Source: Cyprinodon diabolis (taxonomy: Eukaryota; Chordata; Actinopteri; Cyprinodontiformes; Cyprinodontidae). Taken from it: DNA of 64,000 nt. The DNA lies in NCBI GenBank assembly GCA_030533445.1, contig CM060083.1, positions 26,482,166 to 26,546,165 of the forward strand, read 5' to 3'. Shown one piece after another: positions 37,001 through 46,000 of the stretch (positions are counted from its first letter, which is position 1; each line of letters starts with the position of its first letter). The position numbers and the translations under genes are program-made. The notes below the pieces were generated by a model, which saw nothing but the letters and a program-made list of their open reading frames with translations, did no database searches and was not told the DNA's origin.

Positions 37001-37969
37001 TTTACTTCTGTGACATAAGTAGTCCTTACCAACCTTTGTCTATAAAGCATATTAACCCTCCTCTCTTTTTCTCAAAGAGTGTTGTGCTGATTCACACAGC
37101 TTTGTAATGTAATGGCACAAATGTATGTGGAATTTTACTTTGAGATATAAGCTGGAATTGAGGAACGGATCTAGAGGGATTTGAGAGTGACAACAGACTG
37201 GTCTGTGATTATGTTTGACATTAAAAAAAGTTTTAATAAAACTGACAATTACTTTGACTCACCATAGCACTACAAGTTGTTGTTCTCATTGAGGGGTATG
37301 CTCATTGAGCCAGGTATTGGTGAAACAGGGTATCAGATCTACAGAAGTATGAGTTTTTATGAGAATTAGCAATCTGTCCATTTTGTTTTCTAGTGAAGAG
37401 ACATTTGTCAGATAGATTGAAGGCAAGGGAGTCTGGAGTCACTGCTGTCACAGCCTAAGAACAATTCTGTCTGTTTACTGTATTTAAGTTGCTGGTAATT
37501 CCAATTAAGATTTGCTGGGCATTCAACCAAGATCTCAGTGAAGTTGGGGGAATAAACACTATAGAAAAATAACTAGTGATTGCTGTCTGGTGTTAAGTAG
37601 TTCCTCTCAAATCAAGATAACCATAGAATGATGACATAGAGCAGACTAAATGAGCAAAAACACGAGAAAAGAACCAAGTACAGATTATAGTAAATAAACA
37701 AGGTTCTTAGTGGAAACAAATAGATATGATTGCTCTTTCATTTCTTTTGCTCTGTCACAGGGAAGTCAGTAGAAGATGCCTCACAGTTGTCCCTGCAGCA
37801 CATGGGTGATCGGGTCCAAGGAGCAGGTGGTGCCATTGTAGTTTCTCCATCAGGGCAGTGGGCTGCTACATTCACCACCAAGCGGATGGCCTGGGCTGCT
37901 GCTGAAGATGATGTGCTGTGGTTTGGAATAGACCCAAAGGAGAAGCTGAAAGAGAAACTGTCCCTGTAG
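31029..37969 (+). CDS. asrgl1: asrgl1: isoaspartyl peptidase/L-asparaginase, six coding exons
   Basis: The enzyme is an Ntn hydrolase that hydrolyses L-asparagine and isoaspartyl dipeptides, repairing or degrading isoaspartyl-damaged peptides in the cytosol. Coding exons are 31029-31215, 32717-32859, 33504-33667, 34632-34750, 35764-35874 and 37761-37969. All have GT..AG introns and compatible phases, totalling 933 nt or 310 residues (human ASRGL1 has 308). The start [15 protein letters not shown] carries the family's VVHGG motif; [12 protein letters not shown] and FNAG follow. The autocleavage site is in [10 protein letters not shown], where Thr169 would become the new N-terminal nucleophile of the beta chain. 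STGG, GRVGDSP and GCGGYAD with TGHGE form the substrate pocket. All key residues are present, so the product should be active. Introns hold repeats listed separately. The 5' UTR probably starts in an upstream exon. Confidence 0.95.
32022..32078. repeat. Short fish dispersed-repeat tail in asrgl1 intron 1
   Basis: The motif tagaatagaatagaaaatccctttatcatcc followed by ggggaaattg is the AGAAT-repeat tail seen on many teleost interspersed repeats. Only the tail is present. Confidence 0.5.
33844..33935. repeat. Dispersed repeat with AGGGCTGCAACTAACGATTA end
   Basis: This is the recognisable terminus of an abundant fish DNA element made of alternating ATTAATCGAT-like motifs. The matching opposite end is not visible, so it is truncated. 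It lies in asrgl1 intron 3, next to another repeat at 34014-34355. Confidence 0.5.
34014..34355. repeat. Abundant teleost interspersed repeat in asrgl1 intron 3
   Basis: The order of motifs, including ttttccgtcacgcttatcc, ggagtacccagagagaac, gcatgctcagggagaacatg, gggaattgaactcagaacc and gctgcccactgccccactga, matches a well-known fish repeat. Its end contains a tRNA-B-box-like gaattgaactc. It has no coding capacity. Confidence 0.65.
36028..37550 (-). pseudogene. Decayed CR1/L2/Rex1-group LINE, antisense in asrgl1 intron 5
   Basis: Read on the minus strand, 37440-37270 encodes endonuclease-like text ([19 protein letters not shown], then [13 protein letters not shown]). The stretch 36490-36220 encodes reverse-transcriptase text ([45 protein letters not shown]). 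The 3' end near 36080-36028 reads ataaagctgattctgatt, a tail with TGATTC repeats. The order endonuclease, RT, tail is right for a non-LTR element. The ~1.5-kb length shows large internal loss, and stops break the frame. It is antisense to asrgl1, so it should not compete for sense splicing. It probably belongs to the Rex1/Babar-like group. Confidence 0.75.
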
Positions 37970-38730
37970 AAGATTTTATTTTTATTATATGTATTTTTTT
38001 AAATTAGAAAATGAAATGCACCCATAAAACAGTTTTCTATTTTTTATTGGTGTTTTTTGGTAAATGATTTTTTGTTCCAACTAAGGTGTGTAAAATAAAA
38101 AAGTATTTTACAATAATTATCATTAAAGCAACATTGAATAACTTTGGACTGAAGTATTTGTTTAATATGAGATTTATCAAATTATTTTTAATGTCAATGT
38201 GTAGCATTTGGCATGATCCTTGTGAGTTGCCCTTCACAAAAACTCACCTCTGTAACTTAAGAGGGTTGGATCCATATGACACCCACCTTATCAGAGATAT
38301 TGTTGGTTCTCTGATGTGAGGGGTAAATGCCGACCTGCCTTCACAAGTACCTACATGACTACTCAAACTGCTAGTCGAAAGTGGTTTTCTACAAGAATCC
38401 AAAACACGGAGGGAGGCTCTTTAATTTTGCAATATTGCCAGTTTCTTTTTGCTTCTATGTAAGAAATATGAAGGAAAGGTTATGATTAGCCGAGACAACA
38501 AGCACTTCTATGGTATTTGCAATGTTTTAACTTCTTTTTTTATATAAGAATTTTTTTTTTTTTTAGAAGTGGATCTATGGAAGATAAACAGTCTCTTTAG
38601 AATAGGAGTTTTTTTTTAAACATTGTATTGATAACATTTCCATATACTCTGTTTCACAGGTTGAACTCTAACTTTGGAACTTCAGAAATTGATGAAGTGT
38701 AAAATTGTTAAATGCTTAAAACAATAAATT
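37970..38730 (+). terminator. asrgl1: asrgl1 3' UTR and poly(A) signals
   Basis: After the TAG stop at 37967-37969 the sequence is AT-rich. AATAAA occurs at 38094-38099 (about 125 bases past the stop) and again at 38723-38728, giving possible short and long 3' ends. Which is used cannot be told from sequence. Confidence 0.55.
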
Positions 38731-39099
38731 TGATAGTAATGCTTACTTAACAGACTCTTACTCTTTTTTGCAATGACTTTAAGTGTAGATTTTCTGAACA
38801 AAAGGGGCCAGGTTAGTATTGAGAATATGCCAACTGTGGAATAAATCTTTTACCGGTAAGTTAAAAGTAATTTTGTTATAACAGTTGAGGCAGTACTGCG
38901 AAGACAAGGGTAAATCTTCATGTGATACGGGGATGGTGACAGGAAGGGCATCTGAAGTAAAAGCATTGCCGATTATGTGACTACGTTTGACTTGTAGCGA
39001 TGTCCCCTAACCAATGGTGCAGCCAAGAACATACACAAAACTGGTTCCCTGAATGTCACTTAATGAGTTCAAACCTAATGAACAACAGTGGCTCATGTG

Positions 39100-39440
39100 G
39101 GAAGTCAATTGCTGTCAAGCTGCTAGACCTTTTGCTACTGGACCTACATGGAATATATATGTTCCTAAAGGGGGTTTCTCCTTATGGACTGGAATTTTTT
39201 AATTGTCTCCACAGTTGCTGCATGCATGCTCATTGTGAGGGGTTGCTGAAGAATCCACAACACAAATGCATATCAGCTGTTCATGCTCATCCAGGAAAGG
39301 TCTCCTGTCAATTGCTTGATGCAATCAGCTGATATTCCTTAGATAGATCTCATTTGACTGTATGGACTTATTGAATGATCTCTGTAAAGTGTCTTATCGT
39401 GAATTGGCACTATATAGCCTAAATAAATGTAATTGACTTG
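39100..39440 (+). repeat. Decayed L2-type LINE tail downstream of asrgl1
   Basis: The segments cttatggactgg, gcatgctcattgtgaggggt, tgatgcaatcagctgatattccttagatag and the end gtgaattggcactatatagcc follow the same order as the intact tail at 25236-25542, with many substitutions. It carries no gene. Confidence 0.6.
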
Positions 39441-40388
39441 AAAGAGCCCAAGAAGACCTAGATTATTTGAAAGAAAAACACAAAAAAGGACAGCCCCGTG
39501 TTACCTTACAAGCAAGATGAATTGTCGCAATTCTGTGAATGCCCAAATTTACATGTAATCCCAAAGAAACTGTGCAAAATTCAAACTAAAGTACACATAT
39601 CAATCTGGCTTATGTCAGGTTAAATGTATTGTGGCAGATTTTTGTGAATTTTTAAAAGCCCCGCCCTCTCCACTTAAAAAAAAAAAAAAAAAAAAAACAC
39701 ATGCACAATCCTTTACTCGCTTCCAAGAGGGAACTCTTATTAAACGCATGCGAGAGCATGCACAAGCCAATTTCTCTTTATGAATGCTCGGTTTAAAAGT
39801 TGCTGTTCTCATAGCATACAAGCTTACTGTGCCCGATCGTCCGCCCTAAACCCTATAACCCTCAATCACTATATAGAGCGGGGACTATATTGTCGAATTT
39901 GTAGCAAACTCACTTAACTGACTGAAGGCCATTGGGACAGCAAATCCCAGAATGCTTTGCGACAACAGCTTTCCACGCAAAGCTTTTCGGGATATATCTG
40001 CCTCTCTGAGGCCTTTCTCTTCTTTTCAAACACTTTATAGGCACTGTACCTCTTATGACCCTCGGCCATTTTCAAAGGACCACGGTAGAAGAACCGCAGA
40101 AAGGTGAGCTTCAATGATTGGCTGAAATCGTAGCTCACCATACATATGTGGCTGAAAGTGCGCATGTGCAGAAAAAGATATCTGACAAGCATAGGACGGC
40201 CTTCCGTAAAAATATCACCAGAATGATTGACAATTAGGAGGACCAGTTATTTAGATGATCCACCCGGAAATAAAAGATCGTCCTCTATACCTTTAAGTCC
40301 CACGGTGACTGGAATGAGAAAACAGGTCTTAAATGTAACTGAAGCACTAAAAACAACATTTATAACGTTAGTAACAAGAGAAAAATTG

Positions 40389-40389
<1 letters not shown>
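39441..40389. other. Intergenic sequence, probable MITE remnant
   Basis: The stretch 39840-39960 (cactatatagagcgggg, cattgggacagcaaatcccagaatgctttgcg) resembles the termini of a teleost MITE family that carries CACTATATAG and CCAGAATGC motifs. A minus-strand open frame at 39914-40192 (containing MAEGHKRYSAYKVFEKKRKA) has no relative I recognise and no splice support. An A-tract lies at 39677-39697. Confidence 0.35.

Positions 40390-40461
<72 letters not shown>
40390..40461. repeat. (TA)n microsatellite
   Basis: About 36 TA dinucleotides lie 130 bp upstream of the tandem duplication before phf3. Confidence 0.97.
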
Positions 40462-40467
<6 letters not shown>

Positions 40468-40591
40468 TTAAAAAAGTATAATGAAAAAGGTAAAATAAAT
40501 GCCAATGTCTTGCTTTGTTTTTTGTTCATTGTGTCAAATGTAACCTTGTAATCTGGTTAATAATACCTTTCCTTTGCATTAGTTTTAAGCT

Positions 40592-40889
40592 GTTTATTTA
40601 AGAGATAACTCATTAGGTATTATTTATTTTTCCTTTCAATTGTTTCTTTAAGTTTTGTCTTTTATGTCTGTCACACTGAGATTTACTGTTTCATTAAATC
40701 CAACTTTTAATGCAGAAGAAATAAGCCTGTAGATGTCTGTGTTTATTTAAAAGATAACTCATTAGGTATTACTTATTTTTCCTTTCAATTGTTTCTTTAA
40801 GTTTTTTCTTTTATGTCTGTCACACTGAGATTTACTGTTTCATTAAATCCAACTTTTAATGCAGAAGAAATAAGCCTGTAGATGTCTGT
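40592..40889. repeat. 149-bp tandem duplication upstream of phf3
   Basis: Unit 1 (40592-40740) and unit 2 (40741-40889) align without gaps at an offset of 149 bases and differ at only about three positions. Both begin gtttattta and end gatgtctgt. The second unit abuts the putative phf3 promoter/first exon. Confidence 0.92.
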
Positions 40890-41055
40890 CATGTTGAGAA
40901 TGGGCCGCGTCGCTGTCCGTAAACAGAAACCACGTGACCCTAGTGGTCGGAGCCGTTCAGCAGCGGGACGAATGACGGCTCAGGAAGTTGCTGGGTGCAG
41001 CTGTGCTAGAATGTAACCTTACACGAGTGGATAACGTTATCGCAGCACGGTAGAG
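40890..41055 (+). promoter_or_regulatory. phf3: phf3 promoter and non-coding first exon
   Basis: This stretch is clearly richer in CpG than its surroundings (gggccgcgtcgctgtccg, cagcgggacgaatgacgg). It contains an E-box CACGTG at 40931-40936 and ends in the donor GTAGAG/GTGAGA at 41055/41056. No TATA box is seen. The next acceptor (tttgatccag, ending 43050) sits 16 bases before the phf3 ATG, so this is most likely the 5' UTR exon. The transcription start is not fixed. Short upstream ATGs are present in this exon. Confidence 0.65.
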
Positions 41056-43050
41056 GTGAGAGTCTGCCACATACATACAAACTATTCACAATAACAACCC
41101 AAGCGCAGCTGTATAAAACACGCACCTCTAAAAGCATCGTATCAACATTTTTGCTACAAACAAACTTGATAGCAAAGGCCCGTGCTAATGCTAACTAGCT
41201 GTCGCCATGTCAGACATTCATCTTAAAGTTAAACAAAAAAAAGAAATCCACATAAACGATGCATGCTTTGAATCCGAATGCGATCTTTAACTCTGCGAAT
41301 GTTTAAAATAGCGAGTTACAGTGCGTTATATTTTTACACCAAAGTGAAGCATGCTAAAATCCATCATGGCGTTTTAAAGCAGATTGTTGTCCTGCAGTTA
41401 GCATGCTAAGCTAACACGTTTTAACTGATTCAGTAAGGCGTTATTTTGATTGCAAGTGAAACAGGTGAGGTTTAGCCTAACTTAGATGGAAAATAAAGCC
41501 AGGTGACAGATTTTTGGATAGTTATGTGGTTTTCTAAGTGTTTAAATTTGGCCTGTTTTGGGATTTGTTGAAAATATTGGATACACGTCATCCACTCCCA
41601 TTCAACACACTTAACGGTAACTAACAGCGATCAAACGGAGGTTGTTTACAATCTTTGTCCCTGTTGATTGGCCACATGTAATCTAATGAATAGCAAGTCC
41701 CGGTAGCGAATATTAAAGTTTGCATGGCCTAGTTGTAGTAGTTTTTTATTTTTTCGTATATGGTCACATGAGGGTTGTCAGCAAACATTTTCTGATATTG
41801 AGCAACTTTATTTGTTAAAGCAATGCAATAGACTTTACTTAAAATCGTGTCTATTTTTGTAGATTAGAAAAATAGTAGCATTTTAAAAAAGTTACCATAT
41901 ATTAATTACAGTATTTTATTTTTTTTTTTAAAGTAATATCTTGTTAATGAATCTTTGAAATTTGTACCTTCTTATTCATTATAAGTGTGGGGTTATTGAC
42001 TTGTTGAATTTATTTAGGAAAAAAAAAAGTAATGTGATTTGTAGAAACTTTTCACAATTCAAAACGTCATAATGGATCGTTATGCAGGTTTCCCGCAGAT
42101 CCTTAAAAAGTCTTAAAAGGCATTAAAATTCTTCAAATTCTTCCAAACCATACATATAAAATCAAGGCCATAATTGGTATTAAAATGTCTTAAATCAGTC
42201 TTTCAAAGGTTTTAAAATGGTTAGCACAACATAAATAGGATTTTAGTTTTGTAATCCATATCGAACAATAAAATAATTGACAATATTTTTCGTACATTTA
42301 CCAAGCTGATCGCTGTAACCATTAATGGTTCCATCCTGATAGTGGAACCAATACAAAAGATGTTGCGGCCGGATCTTGGGATGATGTGCCAGTAACTTTT
42401 TGTCTGGACAACATGGGGAATTTTGTAGTTCAACGAAAAAAAGGCTATCCATCCAAGAGTTTACTGCATGGCTAAAACCACTACCAGGGAATGTAGATGA
42501 AGCACGATGGGAATCAAGGCAGTGGAGACACATGTTTAAATCATGAAACTCAAAGCGTCAAAATCAAGTTAAGGAGAAGCAGCAGGTGATTCTCTGTTCT
42601 GTTCCAACCTTACTCTGCAACTCCTCCACAGCATCTTTCACATCACCAACAGCGCCAGTAGAACTGAATATCAGGAAAATGCTTGGTGGTACGCCACTAA
42701 TGAATGCAGGGGAACAAAACAAAGTTGGTGAATTCAGTTCATTAGTTGTTAAAAATATATGTTATCTGTTTTTCTTTAGCTTTCTTCCCATATGGAAAGT
42801 AAAAAAAAAAGTGAAACAAATCTACTTGGCCAGAAAGTAATGGTTATGTTAAAATAAACATTTGGGGTAAATTTGTCGCTACCAGGTTTTGTGTTTTTTG
42901 TCAAGTTGGTCTTAAATTTTTATTTTAAGTGGCATTGAAAAGTTTTGAGTTGAACTTACCTTATGCTGTAGGAACCCTGTTTTGGCTTAAAACAAGATAC
43001 TAATAATACGGGCCACCTTTTCATACTGTGTGTTTGTTGTTTTGATCCAG
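41056..43050 (+). other. phf3: phf3 intron 1
   Basis: This intron is bounded by the donor at 41056 and the acceptor tttgatccag. It contains the hAT-like remnant at 42084-42980; the rest (41056-42083) is AT-rich with nothing recognised. Confidence 0.6.
42084..42980 (+). mobile_element. hAT-like element remnant in phf3 intron 1
   Basis: The left end caggtttcccgcag and the right end ctgtaggaaccctg are imperfect inverted repeats. Both flanks hold the aagtcttaaaa/gtcttaaattt motifs of a common teleost element with these ends. The plus strand at 42455-42600 encodes TAWLKPLPGNVDEARW and then a frame-broken, Lys-rich segment, resembling the N-terminal zinc-finger part of a fish transposase. No matching 8-bp duplication is seen. 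The central transposase is missing. Confidence 0.5.
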
Positions 43051-43066
43051 GTAGGCAGCAGCATTC

Positions 43067-46000
43067 ATGGATATTGTGGACACCTTTAACCATTTAATAC
43101 CCAGTGACCAGTTGGATGAGTCCCTAACATTGAGTCAGAATCTGGAATGTGATGCAAGTAATGAGTTTGGCACAGGATCCAGACTCGAAGACTCTCTGAA
43201 GAACATGCTCAGTGACAAAGACCCCATGTTTGGATGTGCAAGCACTCAATTCAATCTGCTGGAAAATGAAGATCCCACTTTTCACATTGCTGGCTCAGCT
43301 GGTAAGTCTAAAAGTTGGATAAAATGATTACATGTAGATTTATGTGTCAGACTCTGAACAGTTCAAATGTTCACCAAGTCTTTGAATCCCTAAAAAAATC
43401 CTTAAAGGATTTTACTTAGTAGATCTTTAACCCAGTTTGACCTAAGTTCAAATACTGAAATGTGCTGGAAAACATTGCCATAGTAACCAGCTGTGTGTAC
43501 TGTTGACCGAGGATTATAAGAAGCTACATTGTATGACCCAATGGCTTAAATTTATATCAGAAAATCAATACTTACGGTGTGCAGCTATAAAACATATAGG
43601 TAAATGCTGTCACTAAGTGAAATTTATTTTGAATTTTCTACATAAGCTAAAGATATAATTAGAATAAACAACTGTTAAATTCATTAATATTTGTCAGTAA
43701 ACTTGCAGAGTATTATTTGGTTTTGCCATTTTGTTCCTGTAAGCTTGATGTCTGCTCAGGTAGCTGTTGGATTGATAGACTTTATTGAACTCACAGTGGA
43801 GAAATTTACTTGTTACATCAGCTCAATAGTCCAAAAGAAGAAGGAGGTGCCAAATGGAGAAAAGGTGCATGGAGTATACACAAGGATTACTATAAAGGGT
43901 TATTGCACAGCACATTAAATTGATATTCATATAAATAGGCATTTATATATAGTTTTTGCACTAGGTAACAAATATAAAACAGGTTATTACACAGGGTATT
44001 AAATCATGATTGCACATTAGAAATTGCAAAAGTTATCGCTTAACAGAACTCCCACTCATAAGAACAATTGGTGAGCCTTATTTTTCAGAAGGGATTTATT
44101 TTTAGCTCTTGTGCAGCCAGCTGCCCAGCAGTGCTACCTATTGTCCAATACAGCTGGAGAAGGCTTAAGTTTGAACCATAGAAACAGTAATATACCAATT
44201 TCGAGCAGTTTTGAAGCCTTTCTCACATTTGAGTTTTAGTTTTCTTAGTCTTTGCATGGGCATAACAAGCAACTAAATTCTTTTATTTTTGTTTTTGTAG
44301 GTCCACATAGGGATTCAGAACCTGCAGGCCTCTCCGGTGAACTGAATGTTGCAGAGACCTCACAGGATAAACAGATCCCTGGCAAGCAGAAAAAACATCC
44401 CAACAATTTAGACTACGGTAAGTGGGCGATCATTCAGTGTTGGGTTTTCTATCAGACATAAAGCATAGACATTTAGAAATGTTTGGCGCCTGTTGGAAAA
44501 TCTGATTATAACTGTTAGCTAAGCAGCTGTTATCCTGCTAGTATCAGCAAGTTTTATTTTTGTATTTGTTACATTTTTATTCACATTTTTTGTTCATTCT
44601 AGCATTTACTTAAAAGAATAGTATTATTTGAGATTGACTTTCAATAGTTAAAAGACACTTGCATTGTTAGTGTATTCAAACAGCAGGTAAAGAAAACATT
44701 TTTTTTATTATTGCTTGTTTTTAACAGACAATGGAAGTGGTTAAAATCAACAGGCCCTATTTTTCTTTAATGGCACAAAGTCAAGGATAGGCCACAATCT
44801 ATCCTATAGATGCATCTCCAATGTTATCACCATGTTGATTTACAAATGCTGTATCCCTTTAGCACTAATATCATGTACAATTTTGTGTTATATTGTTTTA
44901 ATCTCAGTAAAAATTTATGTTTCTAACAACATCCTTTTAGCAGAGATTTTAAATGCTGGCTGGTTTATTCCAATATTAGTTTTTTGGTTGATATCGGAAT
45001 GAAACTCTATACTGGATCAGGACATCCCTAAATGTCCTAAAATAGTTTTTTTCCTAGTCATCAGTTATATAAAGGCTATTTAATATTTAGACATTTGATT
45101 AAAAAGCAAAAATTGTGATGTTATTGTCACTGTTTTTCTTTTACTTAAGATCATAGAGGTGACCACCAGCCTAGGATGTCTAAGAACACCTTAATCAGAG
45201 GACGACCTGGAAGGAGGCACAGCAAATGGCTAACAAAGTCTTTTCTCATAGAGAAAGGAGTTGGAGGTGCGCAGCAGAAAAAAGAGTTGACTGAGGGAGG
45301 ACGTATTAACATCAGCGATCTTGATGGTGGATTATGGTTGAATCCCACTGTCGTATTGAGACGACTTACTGTCACAATCGGTGGGTTTAAAATTGAGCTG
45401 CTTCCAGGACCCTCCTACACCCAAAGCCTTGACACAAGTGAGCCAGCATGCTTTGAGGATAGCTTTACCTACGGTGGCAACATCGATATGGCCATTTTGC
45501 CAGATGATGCCGTCTGCATGCAGAATCCAGTACAAGAAACGGCTACACCAGAAAACGTGTCAGAAATCGATGCAACAGCAAAGAGGCTGTCTGATGATGC
45601 AAATCTCAGTTTAGGCCCATATGTGAACCCAAATGATGTGCAAACCTCAAACGGAACATTAATGGAAACCACCTCCACGCATGAAGCAAGACAGGAAGAG
45701 AAGAAAAGTCCAGTAAAAAAGAAAAGAGCATTCCACAAAGGAAAAGATGGTGTGAAATATCCACTGAGCATTGATAATGACATAGCCGAAGAAGAAAAGA
45801 CTGATGGTAAGGAAAAGCACCTGACTGCAGCCAAAACACCCCCTAAACCTAAACAAGGCTCAACACTGAACAAGATCAAGGAGTTGGGTTCATCTAAAAC
45901 GAGCCATGCAGATAAGGAGCATAAAGTTACCCAAGAAAAGCCTTCCAGAAGTATTCCGAGAGAAGACCTGCACAAAACGAAGTCTGTGAAGGACAAACAG

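Noticed and set aside
39914..40192. Minus-strand ORF containing MAEGHKRYSAYKVFEKKRKA
   Set aside because: No recognised relative or splice signals, and the sequence overlaps MITE-like motifs. It was left as unassigned intergenic sequence.
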